From positions 62,001-126,000 of the forward strand of contig CAZHTC010000007.1 of the NCBI GenBank assembly GCA_964535575.1: a stretch of 64,000 nt of DNA. Direction: 5' to 3'. Below are positions 17,582-25,580 of this stretch, in pieces. This DNA is from JAGPCK01 sp964535575 (GTDB taxonomy: Bacteria > Bacteroidota > Bacteroidia > UKL13-3). Below the pieces are notes generated by a model. The model was not told the origin of the DNA, made no database searches, and worked only from the letters and a program-made list of their open reading frames with translations. A program made the position numbers and the translations under genes. Numbering within the stretch: position 1 is the first letter of the stretch; each line of letters opens with the position of its first letter.

Positions 17582-17607
17582 CAAAGCCCGCCAATTGGCG
17601 GGCTTTG
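17582..17607. terminator. Bidirectional hairpin terminator
   Basis: Perfect 26-bp palindrome: arm CAAAGCCCGCC, AATT centre, arm GGCGGGCTTTG. It lies between the convergent genes ending at 16985 and 17628. The T-run is short (TTT within the arm) on both strands. Confidence 0.75.
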
Positions 17608-17627
17608 TTCAAAAGGTGAGAATTAAG

Positions 17628-17957
17628 TTAGCCCATAATATCGGCCACACCCAGCATTACCAGGCAAATGCCCAGCACGGTAAATCCGTAAAGAGTGTAG
17701 TGAAAAGTGGTATCGGAGTAAGAAACAAACAGGGTACATAAAAAGCCAAGCAGTAAAAACACACAGCCGGCAGTAAGCAGGTTCATACCCCGGCTTCTGC
17801 GTTTGGCATAACGCAGGTCTTTAATATGTTTAATTACCTCCTGCACCATTTCGCGCTGCAGGCCGCGTTTGGTTAATTCCAGCTCGATATGATCGTTTTG
17901 ATGTCCGCTTTCCCAAAGATTTTTGGCGTAATCAAAGTGTTCGTTCAGTTGGCTCAT
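17628..17957 (-). CDS. Small two-helix membrane protein
   Basis: A 109-residue protein. The N-terminal ~58 residues are soluble and charged (LTKRGLQREMVQEVIKHIKD, a helical stretch). Two hydrophobic helices follow: NLLTAGCVFLLLGFLCTLFV and TLYGFTVLGICLVMLGVADI. No family was recognised. It is a single gene between a hairpin terminator and the divergent lpdA promoter. Confidence 0.7.
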   Translation of the reverse strand: MSQLNEHFDYAKNLWESGHQNDHIELELTKRGLQREMVQEVIKHIKDLRYAKRRSRGMNLLTAGCVFLLLGFLCTLFVSYSDTTFHYTLYGFTVLGICLVMLGVADIMG

Positions 17958-18098
17958 AACATTCTGTTTTGTTTAACAGAAGCTAAATTAAAACACCCAA
18001 GTGACTGAACAAGCGTTAGGTAACAAAAAAAACGGATGGAAACTGAAAATTTATGAGCCATCAACCGGGTAATGCTCCCTGTTTTTAAGGCTTTGTTC

Positions 18099-18106
18099 TA
18101 CCTTTG
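18099..18106 (+). promoter_or_regulatory. Candidate -7 box of lpdA (TACCTTTG)
   Basis: Exact TAnnTTTG match, 27 nt before the ATG; the stretch GGAAAAA between them may be a weak ribosome-binding site. Confidence 0.5.
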
Positions 18107-18133
18107 CCCCTTTAAAAAAGGAAAAATTTACCA

Positions 18134-19528
18134 ATGAAATACGATGTTGCAGTGATAGGATCGGGGCCGGGCGGGTATGTAGCCGCCATTCGTTGTGCCC
18201 AGCTAGGAAAAAAAACAGCCATTATCGAAAAATACTCCACTCTTGGAGGTACTTGTCTTAATGTGGGGTGCATTCCGTCAAAAGCGCTGCTCGATTCTTC
18301 CGAGCATTACCATAATGCCACCCACACTTTTGCCACCCATGGCATTGATGTAAAAGAGGTACAGGTAAACCTGAAACAAATGATAGCCCGCAAACGCGAG
18401 GTGGTGAAACAAAACACTGATGGCATTAATTTTTTAATGAAGAAAAATAAAATTGATGTGTACACGGGTATGGGTTCGTTTGTTACCAAAAACACCATCC
18501 GTATATCGGGAGAAAAGGAACAAACCATTGAAGCGGATAAGGTCATAATTGCCACCGGGTCAAAACCTGCTTCTCTTTCCGGACTAGCCATTGACAAAAA
18601 GCGGATCATTACTTCAACCGAAGCATTGGAAATGACTGAAGTTCCCAAACACCTCATCATTATTGGCGGGGGCGTTATCGGGTTGGAATTAGGTTCGGTA
18701 TATGCCCGTTTGGGAGCTAAAGTAAGCGTGGTGGAATATACCTCATCCATCATCCCCATGATGGACGGGGCGCTGGGCAAAGAACTGCAACGGGTATTGC
18801 GTAAACTTGGGTTTGAATTTTTCTTTAACCATAAAGTTACGGGGGCCACAGTTAAAGGAAAAGAAGTAACTGTAACAGCTGAAAATGCAGCCGGAGAAAA
18901 AGTAGCCTGGAAAGGCGACTATTGTTTGGTTTCCGTAGGAAGAAAACCACATACCGATGGATTAAATTTAGCAGCAGCCGGTTTAGCAGCCGATGAGCGC
19001 GGACGCATAGCGGTGGATGAGCATTTGCAAACCAATGTACCGGGTATATATGCCATTGGCGATGTGGTACGCGGTGCCATGCTGGCCCATAAAGCCGAAG
19101 AGGAAGGCGTGTTTGTAGCAGAAACCATTGCGGGACAAAAACCGCATATCAATTACAATCTTATTCCCTCGGTGGTGTACACCTGGCCCGAGGTGGCCGC
19201 AGTAGGCCAAACCGAAGAAGAACTGAAAAAAGAAGGCCGTAAATATAAAACGGGGTCCTTCCCTTTTCGTGCATTGGGCCGTGCAAGAGCCAGTATGGAT
19301 TTGGACGGATTGGTAAAAATTCTGGCCGATGCCGAAACCGATGAAATTCTGGGAGCTCATATCATAGGAGCCCGCGCAGCCGATATGATTGCCGAAGCCG
19401 TAGTAGCCATGGAGTTTAGAGCCAGTGCCGAGGATGTGGCCCGTATGAGCCATGCTCACCCTACCTATACCGAAGCGTTTAAGGAGGCCTGCCTTGCGGC
19501 TACCGAAAACCGGCCCATACATATGTAA
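18134..19528 (+). CDS. lpdA: Dihydrolipoyl dehydrogenase (E3)
   Basis: A 464-residue flavoenzyme that reoxidises dihydrolipoamide in 2-oxoacid dehydrogenase complexes and the glycine cleavage system. The FAD motif is GSGPGGYVAA (residues 9-18). The redox disulfide is C41/C46 in GGTCLNVGCIPSKAL, the NAD motif is IIGGGVIGLELGSVYARLGA, and the C-terminal HAHPTYTEAFKE holds the catalytic His-Glu pair. Length is standard. No E1 or E2 gene is near, which is common for a shared E3. The glutamate-type dehydrogenase follows after 46 nt with a possible promoter of its own. Confidence 0.97.
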   Translation: MKYDVAVIGSGPGGYVAAIRCAQLGKKTAIIEKYSTLGGTCLNVGCIPSKALLDSSEHYHNATHTFATHGIDVKEVQVNLKQMIARKREVVKQNTDGINFLMKKNKIDVYTGMGSFVTKNTIRISGEKEQTIEADKVIIATGSKPASLSGLAIDKKRIITSTEALEMTEVPKHLIIIGGGVIGLELGSVYARLGAKVSVVEYTSSIIPMMDGALGKELQRVLRKLGFEFFFNHKVTGATVKGKEVTVTAENAAGEKVAWKGDYCLVSVGRKPHTDGLNLAAAGLAADERGRIAVDEHLQTNVPGIYAIGDVVRGAMLAHKAEEEGVFVAETIAGQKPHINYNLIPSVVYTWPEVAAVGQTEEELKKEGRKYKTGSFPFRALGRARASMDLDGLVKILADAETDEILGAHIIGARAADMIAEAVVAMEFRASAEDVARMSHAHPTYTEAFKEACLAATENRPIHM

Positions 19529-19574
19529 CATATTCGAAAAGTAGTAAATTCGTCCCATTCAATTCAATACCTCT

Positions 19575-20999
19575 ATGAGCAATCAACCGGCCTCAGGTCA
19601 CAAATTTTATGGCGATGTGCTGCGTTATTTTGATAATGCTGCCCGCTATACCAAGCACGAAAAAGGTTTGCTTGAGCAAATCAAAATCTGCAACAGTATT
19701 TATGTAACGTATTTCCCGGTGAAAATTGGCGACAATATTGAAGTGTTTGAGGGAATACGGGTACAGCATAGCCAGCATAAAACACCGGTAAAAGGAGGTA
19801 TTCGTTTCAGCGAAATGGTAGATGTGGAAGAGGTAAAAGCATTAGCCACTTTAATGACTTTTAAATGTGCCGTGGTAAATGTGCCTTTTGGCGGTGCTAA
19901 AGGAGGTGTAAAAGTTGATCCCAAAAAATATTCGGTGCAGCAGCTCGAAAAAATTACCAGACGTTTTGCCACCGAGCTTATTCGCAGAGATATGATAGGC
20001 CCTGCAGTTGATGTGCCGGCCCCCGATTATGGTACAGGTCCGCGCGAAATGGCATGGATTGCCGACACCTATGCCGCTTTTCGTCCCGATGATATCAACG
20101 CGATGGGATGTGTAACCGGAAAACCTGTGGGGCAGGGAGGAATTAATGGCCGCACCGAAGCCACCGGGTTGGGAATTTACTATGGCATACGCGAGTGTGT
20201 GAACAATAAAGAGGAGATGGATAAAATTGGCCTGAGCACCGGCATGGCCGGCAAAAGGGTAATTGTTCAGGGCTTGGGCAATGTGGGTTATTATGCAGCC
20301 AAATTTTGTGAAGAAGGCGGGGCCATTATTGTTGGTATTGCCGAATATGAAGGCGGTATTTATAATAAAGACGGATTGAATGTAGAAGAAGTATTCCAGT
20401 TTCGTAAAGGAACCAAATCTATTCTGGATTATCCGGGGGCAAAAAATTTCACCAACTCACTGGAAGTGCTGGAACAGGAGTGTGACATCCTTATCCCTGC
20501 TGCATTGGAAAATCAGATTACAATTGATAATGCCGCACGTATCAAAGCCAAAATTATTGCCGAAGGAGCCAATGGCCCCACCACCTTTGATGCTGAGAAA
20601 ATACTTATTGAAAAAAATATATTGATTTTACCCGACCTTTACCTGAATGCAGGTGGTGTTACAGTGTCCTATTTTGAGTGGTTGCGCAATTTATCGCATG
20701 TGCGTTTTGGTCGCATGGAGCGCAGGTTTGAAGAAGGCTCCATGGGAAAACTGATTGATACCATTGAAAAAATTACCGGAAAAACGGTTGATGCAAAAGC
20801 TAAACAGGTCATTATCCGCGGGGCCGATGAAATAGATTTGGTACGCTCCGGACTGGAAGATACCATGATTGGTGCTACCAACGAATTGTTTGCGATTCGA
20901 AATCAGAACAGGGAAATAAAAGACCTGCGCACGGCAGCGTTTGTTAACGGAATTGATAAACTGGCCGCCAGCTACGGACAATTGGGTGTGTTTCCATAG
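19575..20999 (+). CDS. Glu/Leu/Phe/Val dehydrogenase
   Basis: A 474-residue NAD(P)-dependent amino-acid dehydrogenase. The N-terminal domain has KGGIRFSEMVDVEEVKALA and the catalytic-lysine region PFGGAKGGVKVDP, followed by DVPAPDYGTGPREMAWI, all glutamate dehydrogenase hallmarks. The C-terminal Rossmann domain has VQGLGNVGYYAAKF. The NAD/NADP preference and exact substrate (glutamate most likely) cannot be read with certainty. Length is a little above the 420-450 of short GDHs because of a C-terminal extension (NREIKDLRTAAFVNGIDKLA). It may be the main ammonia/glutamate interconversion enzyme. Confidence 0.93.
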   Translation: MSNQPASGHKFYGDVLRYFDNAARYTKHEKGLLEQIKICNSIYVTYFPVKIGDNIEVFEGIRVQHSQHKTPVKGGIRFSEMVDVEEVKALATLMTFKCAVVNVPFGGAKGGVKVDPKKYSVQQLEKITRRFATELIRRDMIGPAVDVPAPDYGTGPREMAWIADTYAAFRPDDINAMGCVTGKPVGQGGINGRTEATGLGIYYGIRECVNNKEEMDKIGLSTGMAGKRVIVQGLGNVGYYAAKFCEEGGAIIVGIAEYEGGIYNKDGLNVEEVFQFRKGTKSILDYPGAKNFTNSLEVLEQECDILIPAALENQITIDNAARIKAKIIAEGANGPTTFDAEKILIEKNILILPDLYLNAGGVTVSYFEWLRNLSHVRFGRMERRFEEGSMGKLIDTIEKITGKTVDAKAKQVIIRGADEIDLVRSGLEDTMIGATNELFAIRNQNREIKDLRTAAFVNGIDKLAASYGQLGVFP

Positions 21000-21002
21000 G
21001 AT

Positions 21003-21356
21003 CTACTCGGTTCCGGTAATAACCAGTTTGTATGCCTGCGGGCTGTTGCTGATGCGAATGAGGTAAATTCCTTCGGTAAATTCATCTAAATTCAGCGCGT
21101 TGTTTTCAAACAACAATTTCCCGCTGTATTTTATTTTTCCCTGCAAATCGTTAATGGTATGCGTTTTCCCTATATCCTGTGGTTGAATATCTATATGCAG
21201 GATGCCTCCGGGAGCAACAGGATTCGGGTACATCTTGTTGTTCGGGGTGCGGACAATGGTAGCCGTGCGCACTCCGGTAACAAGATTGGAGAATTTGCGG
21301 GCAAAAGCCTGTCCGGTGGTATAGGCAACCTCTGCTTTCGCCAGAATCTGTTTCAA
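21003..21356 (-). pseudogene. Remnant of a T9SS-sorted protein (C-terminal sorting domain only)
   Basis: The frame opens just after a stop (TGA at 21357-21359) with no ATG. It reads through a short unassigned leader and then MYPNPVAPGGILHIDIQPQD and a tail ending YLIRISNSPQAYKLVITG, a type A T9SS sorting domain. There is no signal peptide and no cargo domain, so this cannot be a working secreted protein. At about 21330 it meets the truncated transposase in another frame, which marks an old deletion or insertion junction. Confidence 0.72.
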
Positions 21357-21624
21357 TCATTGAAATTATTTTTTTTGCTGTGTGACTTTTAAAACGACCA
21401 AACAATTGACTCAACTCAGTATTACGGCTGGCAGCAATAAGATGCAAATGATTACTCATGATGACATATGCATAAATTTCTAATCCTTCCTGTTGCTGGC
21501 AATATTGTAAATTCTCTATCAGTAATTGCTTATAGCAATCTCTCGAAAATACATCAATCCAGCCTACAGGGGTAAGGGTTACATAAAAAAGTTAATTCGC
21601 TGTTGTTTTTCGGTATTCACTCAT
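21331..21624 (-). pseudogene. REP-associated (Y1/HUH) transposase remnant with an in-frame stop
   Basis: From ATG 21624 the frame reads MSEYRKTTAN, then TAA (21592-21594), then in the same frame LFYVTLTPVGWIDVFSRDCY and YAYVIMSNHLHLIAAS with the HUH motif HLH, then FGRFKSHTAKKIISMIE up to ESR at about 21331. Intact relatives I recall have Glu at the stop position (N-E-LFFVTLT), so GAA to TAA is likely. The 3' half is gone, replaced by the T9SS remnant. Such transposases act on REP-like hairpins, and a hairpin cluster lies directly upstream at 21655-21766. Confidence 0.82.
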
Positions 21625-21654
21625 TAACCGCTAAATTAATGAAAGTTTTGGTGG

Positions 21655-21766
21655 CCGGCATCATGCCGGTGTATTTGGCTTACACTCGCGGCACGCGAGC
21701 GAAGGCTGGGGTTGCTGAAGTTACAAACTTCAGTTATTTCTTGTCACAAGTTATAAACTTGCGACA
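21655..21766. repeat. Cluster of four consecutive hairpins (REP/BIME-like)
   Basis: Four inverted repeats within 112 bp: CCGGCAT-C-ATGCCGG (21655-21669), CTCGCG-GCA-CGCGAG (21685-21699), CTGAAGTT-ACA-AACTTCAG (21715-21733) and CAAGTT-ATA-AACTTG (21747-21761). The last is extended by outer TGTC/GACA arms to 21742-21766. They sit just upstream of the transposase remnant's start. No gene is seen in the rest of the gap 21625-21788. Confidence 0.75.
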
Positions 21767-21788
21767 GCTAGGGGGGTATTATTTAGTA

Positions 21789-23033
21789 TTATTTTTCCGG
21801 CAAATAAATCAGGCGGCTTAAATTTTCAGGGCGCAAAATGTGATTACTTATTTCCAGAAGTTGTGCGGATGTTACGGCTTCAATCTTTTGATATACCTGG
21901 GGTAATGTATCAACTTTGTTGTAATCGTTTAAACTTTTTCCAAGTGCCAGCATCAGGTTGCTGCGGCTTTCTTCGGCCATGCTTATTTGCCCTATAAATT
22001 GTTTTTTGGCAGCCTGTAATCTGGCTGTTGACAGTGATTGATGGCATAGCTGATGCAATTCTTTGTGTATAGCTTCGGTGCATTTTTCGAGGTACTTTTG
22101 ATCGGTACCCATGTAAATGGAAAAGGCACCTGTGTCACTGTAGGGGGTATAAGACGACTCGATATGATAGGTGTATCCGTATTTTTCGCGCACCGATAAA
22201 TTTAAACGGGAGTTGAGGGCCGGACCTCCCAGGTAATTGCTGAGCAATAAAAGCGCTGCCCGGTGTTTATGCTTGTTGTGGTAAGCCCGTGCGCCCATGA
22301 TGCAATGCGCCTGCGTGTAACTTTTTTTAACCGTATGCGTAAAGGGCTTTGCGGGTGCCGCTTTTAGTCGTTGCCGGTGTCCGGAGGAAAATCGTACATG
22401 CCCAAGCGAGCGTTCTAGTATTTTTTTTACTTCTTCAAATGGGTGTGTGCCCACATAGCTGAAAACAATATGCTGCGGTAAATAATTTTTGGCAATAAAA
22501 CGGGTGATTTGTTTTTGATTAAACTTACTGATGGTTTCCGGTGTTCCCAGTATATTGTTTCCTAAAGGATGTTTGGGGAAAAGAAGTTCGTTAAATTCAT
22601 CGTAAATACTTTCTTCGGGTGTATCCAGGTACATTTCATATTCTTCGAGCACCACTTTTTTTTCTTTCTCCATTTCATGTTTCGGAAAAGTAGAATGAAA
22701 ACAGATATCGGTGAGCAAATCAACCGCACGTGTAAGATAAGGGGCGGGGAAAGAGGAGTAAATGCTTGTTTGTTCTTTGGTGGTATAGGCATTTAATTCG
22801 GCCCCTACTTCGTCCATACGCGAAAGAATAGCCGATGATTTTCTTTTGGCAGTTCCCTTAAACAGCATATGTTCGATAAAGTGAGCCACTCCGGTGGCAT
22901 TTTTTTCTTCATCGCGCGCCCCGGCATTAATGATGTAGCCGCAATGAGCAATCTGGGTTGCCGCCACCTGTTTATGCACCATGCGTATGCCGCTGGCAAA
23001 CTCGTGTATCGTAAATTCGTTTGTTTTGCTCAA
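21789..23033 (-). CDS. M16 family zinc metalloprotease
   Basis: A 414-residue pitrilysin-type peptidase. The inverted zinc motif HxxEH is H51-F-I-E54-H55 in GVAHFIEHMLFKGT, and the third ligand should be a Glu in the helix KKVVLEEYEMYLDTPEESIY. The R/Y pair region of the second half (LNSRLNLSVREKYGYTYHIE) is also present. The active site is complete, so this is the catalytic member. Its start overlaps the stop of the upstream nitronate monooxygenase-like gene by 4 nt, so the two are translationally coupled. No signal peptide was seen; M16 proteases usually degrade short peptides. Confidence 0.93.
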   Translation of the reverse strand: MSKTNEFTIHEFASGIRMVHKQVAATQIAHCGYIINAGARDEEKNATGVAHFIEHMLFKGTAKRKSSAILSRMDEVGAELNAYTTKEQTSIYSSFPAPYLTRAVDLLTDICFHSTFPKHEMEKEKKVVLEEYEMYLDTPEESIYDEFNELLFPKHPLGNNILGTPETISKFNQKQITRFIAKNYLPQHIVFSYVGTHPFEEVKKILERSLGHVRFSSGHRQRLKAAPAKPFTHTVKKSYTQAHCIMGARAYHNKHKHRAALLLLSNYLGGPALNSRLNLSVREKYGYTYHIESSYTPYSDTGAFSIYMGTDQKYLEKCTEAIHKELHQLCHQSLSTARLQAAKKQFIGQISMAEESRSNLMLALGKSLNDYNKVDTLPQVYQKIEAVTSAQLLEISNHILRPENLSRLIYLPEK

Positions 23034-23980
23034 AGGGAAAAGTTGGTTAATTTTTGGGTACTTTTATTAAACTCACTTATTAATTCGTTCATTATACGTG
23101 CAACAGGTTTTACCTCGTGAATAAGTGCCGCAGCCTGACCAATTTCCAGTTCTCCGTTTTCCAGATCTCCTTCCATAATTCCTTTACGCGCCCGTCCTTT
23201 TCCAAGTAGTTCTTTCAGTTGTTCGGGAGTAGCTTTTTCCGATTCGGCTGTGGCTACCTGCTGGTAAAATCCATTTCGTAATAAACGCACCGGATTTAGT
23301 TGTTTTAAAGTTAACACAGTATCTCCGTCCCTGGCTTGTATCACCGCATTTTTGTAGAGTTCATGTGCCGATGATTCGCTGCTGGCCGCAAACAACGAAC
23401 CTATTTGTACCCCATCGGCACCCAATGCCATAGCCGCAAGCATGGCTTTTCCCGAGGCGATGCCACCTGCTGCCAGCAAGGGGAGTGAAGTTGTTTCGCG
23501 AATGAGGGGGATTAAACAAATGGTGGTTGTTTCTTCTCTGCCGTTATGCCCCCCTGCCTCAAATCCTTCAGCCACCAGGGCATCCACTCCGGCTTCTTCG
23601 GCCTTGCGGGCAAATTTGGTATTGGCTATCACGTGCACCACGGTGCAGCCATGGTCTTTTAGTTTTTGGGTCCATAGCGCGGGGTTTCCTGCCGAGGTAA
23701 AAACAATTTTTATTTCTTCTTCCAGTATAACTTTTATATTTTCTTCGGTATGCGCGTAGAGCAACGGCACGTTCACACCAAAAGGGTTATGGGTAGCAAT
23801 TTTACATTGGCGTATATGTTGGCGCAACACATCGGGTCGCATGGAGCCCGCACCAATTAATCCGAGTCCTCCTGCGTTGGACACAGCCGAGGCCAGTTTC
23901 CATCCGCTGCACCATACCATGCCTCCCTGCACTATGGGGTATTGAATGTGAAAGAGTGAGGTAATGCGGTTTTGCATCAA
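23030..23980 (-). CDS. Nitronate monooxygenase-like FMN enzyme
   Basis: A 316-residue TIM-barrel flavoprotein of the NPD/2-nitropropane dioxygenase family, which also includes the enoyl-ACP reductase FabK. Landmarks are YPIVQGGMVWCSGWKLASAV with GGLGLIGAGSM near the N-terminus, the barrel segments FTSAGNPALWTQKLKDHGC and VAEGFEAGGHNG, and the FMN phosphate site LAAGGIASGKAMLAAMALGA followed by ADGVQIGSLF. The family often oxidises nitronates, but FabK activity cannot be excluded. It lies between a nucleotidyltransferase (6 nt gap) and the M16 gene (4 nt overlap). Confidence 0.85.
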   Translation of the reverse strand: MMQNRITSLFHIQYPIVQGGMVWCSGWKLASAVSNAGGLGLIGAGSMRPDVLRQHIRQCKIATHNPFGVNVPLLYAHTEENIKVILEEEIKIVFTSAGNPALWTQKLKDHGCTVVHVIANTKFARKAEEAGVDALVAEGFEAGGHNGREETTTICLIPLIRETTSLPLLAAGGIASGKAMLAAMALGADGVQIGSLFAASSESSAHELYKNAVIQARDGDTVLTLKQLNPVRLLRNGFYQQVATAESEKATPEQLKELLGKGRARKGIMEGDLENGELEIGQAAALIHEVKPVARIMNELISEFNKSTQKLTNFSL

Positions 23981-23986
23981 TTGTTT

Positions 23987-24979
23987 TTACCCAAAATTAA
24001 TTTCGGTACTGTCGCCCAGATTTAAACTTTGCACCATCCCTTTGTACACCGAGTCGTTGCCTACCAGCGAATCTTCTAGAATGGCATTTTCCAAATGGGA
24101 ATAAGGCCCTATAATGGAGTTTTTAATGATGGTATAGTTCACAATGGAGTCTTCACCAATAGATACATTGGGTCCGATGATGCTGTTGCTTATTTTACAA
24201 CTGGAAGGGATATGTACCGGTGGAATAATCACGGTGTTCTCAAAATGGCTCCAGTCCTGTTTCAGTGACATGCGTTTAAGCAGGGTGGAATTGGTTTCGA
24301 GCAAAATTTCTTTTTTACCACAATCAAACCAGTTGTCAACGGCAAAACTCTGAAACGGTTCCCCGTTATCAATCATGTGCATGATGGCATCGGTGAGGTG
24401 AAACTCGTTTTGCGTTTTAATATTGTTTTGAATCAGGTGATCCAGCGTTTGCATCAGCTTACCGGCTTTTTTAAAATGATACAACCCTACCATAGCCATA
24501 TTGCTTTTGGGTATCAGTGGTTTTTCTATCACTTTGGTGATATGTCCGTTTTTATCAACTTCAGCCACACCAAAAGCGCGCGGGTCGTCTACCTTTTTCA
24601 CACCAATGGCGCAGGTGGGCAGGGCATGTACCGCCTCCAGGTTGGCATCAAAAATGGTGTCACCAAAGGCAATAAAAACGCTTTCATCAGGCTTCACCAG
24701 ATTGCGCGTAAGCCAAATGGCATACCCCACTCCACGTCCGGATGTTTGCAACACAAATTCACTTTTTACTTTTGGGTAATGAGTGGTGATGTAACTTTCT
24801 ACCTTATCGCCCAGATACCCTATAACAAATACAAATTCGTTGTATCCGCTTTCAATCAGGTAGTCTACAATATGAGAAAGTATGGGTTTGCCGGCTACCG
24901 GAATAAGGGCCTTGGGTTGGGTGTGTGTGTGCGGACGCAGACGTGAGCCAATACCCGCTACAGGAATAATTGCTTTCAT
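23987..24979 (-). CDS. Sugar-phosphate nucleotidyltransferase with beta-helix tail
   Basis: A 330-residue protein. The N-terminal domain (about 1-235) is RmlA/GlmU-like: MKAIIPVAGIGSRLRPHTHT with QPKALIPVAGKPILSHIVDYL, then IAFGDTIFD and GVKKVDDPRAFGVAEVD. The C-terminal part (about 250-330) has hexapeptide-like turns (ISNSIIGPNVSIGEDSIV, IIKNSIIGPYSHLENAIL), a left-handed beta-helix. Known relatives transfer dTMP or UMP to glucose-1-phosphate. The exact nucleotide and sugar are not readable. It is the first gene of a three-gene minus-strand operon whose other members are unrelated. Confidence 0.88.
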   Translation of the reverse strand: MKAIIPVAGIGSRLRPHTHTQPKALIPVAGKPILSHIVDYLIESGYNEFVFVIGYLGDKVESYITTHYPKVKSEFVLQTSGRGVGYAIWLTRNLVKPDESVFIAFGDTIFDANLEAVHALPTCAIGVKKVDDPRAFGVAEVDKNGHITKVIEKPLIPKSNMAMVGLYHFKKAGKLMQTLDHLIQNNIKTQNEFHLTDAIMHMIDNGEPFQSFAVDNWFDCGKKEILLETNSTLLKRMSLKQDWSHFENTVIIPPVHIPSSCKISNSIIGPNVSIGEDSIVNYTIIKNSIIGPYSHLENAILEDSLVGNDSVYKGMVQSLNLGDSTEINFG

Positions 24980-25079
24980 GGGGTGCTTGTGTTACAATAA
25001 AAAAAGCAGTGCAAGTTAGGGCAAATCAAAGAAAGTTGGATAATTTTTAACCCGGCTTTAATAGTGTGATGGGGTTTTA

Positions 25080-25087
25080 TACCTTTG
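25080..25087 (+). promoter_or_regulatory. Candidate -7 box of the DUF4920 operon (TACCTTTG)
   Basis: Exact TAnnTTTG match, 25 nt before the ATG at 25113, with TTTA at 25057-25060 (19-bp spacing) as a weak -33 element. Confidence 0.55.
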
Positions 25088-25112
25088 CATCTCATTAACA
25101 TCATTACAGCAT

Positions 25113-25574
25113 ATGAAACAATTAGTAGTCATTGCCCTCAGTTTTTTACTGTATTCCTGTGGCAAGGAAGCCAAAATGGAGTCTGACGGGAAATACGGAG
25201 AAAAATTTAATGCAGACTCGGCCATGAGTGTGGGCGAGGCCCTAAAAGCCATGAGTTCGGTAAATGAAATGCCGGTGGTGGTAACCGGTAAAGTAACCGA
25301 AGTATGTAAAAGCGAAGGCTGCTGGCTGATGCTGAAAAACGAAGGCGGTGAGGATTTGTATATTGATATAGCTGAGAAAAAATTTCACCTTACCCCCGAT
25401 ATTGAGGGCAAAACGGTAACGGTAAAAGGGGTACTTACCAAAGAACCGATAAGCGTGGAAGAGCTTCAACAAATGGCCCGCGAAGCCGGCAAAACAACCG
25501 AAGAGGTAAATGCCATTACTTCGCCCAAAGACGATATTGCTATGGAAGCCACCGGACTGGTGATTCAGAAATAG
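25113..25574 (+). CDS. DUF4920 lipoprotein
   Basis: A 153-residue protein with a lipoprotein signal (MKQLVVIALSFLLYSC, lipid anchor at Cys16). The DUF4920 domain covers nearly the whole mature part: EVCKSEGCWLMLKNEGG holds the conserved C-x4-GCW motif, followed by GKTVTVKGVLTKEPISVEEL and the helix MAREAGKTTEEVNAI. It is an OB-like fold of unknown function; the two Cys may bind metal or form a disulfide. The phospholipase C-like gene follows 6 nt downstream in the same operon. Confidence 0.9.
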   Translation: MKQLVVIALSFLLYSCGKEAKMESDGKYGEKFNADSAMSVGEALKAMSSVNEMPVVVTGKVTEVCKSEGCWLMLKNEGGEDLYIDIAEKKFHLTPDIEGKTVTVKGVLTKEPISVEELQQMAREAGKTTEEVNAITSPKDDIAMEATGLVIQK

Positions 25575-25580
25575 ATCCGG

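Noticed and set aside
17098..17626. Several short frames in the repeat array (for example 17318-17626)
   Set aside because: They are spurious translations of the CGTCATTGCGAGG-type repeat and reappear in each unit.
18983..19558. 191-codon minus-strand frame across lpdA
   Set aside because: Antisense to an intact dihydrolipoyl dehydrogenase, with no start signal or motif.
24377..24946. 189-codon plus-strand frame inside the nucleotidyltransferase gene
   Set aside because: The minus strand carries a complete RmlA-like domain here; the plus-strand frame has no recognisable fold.
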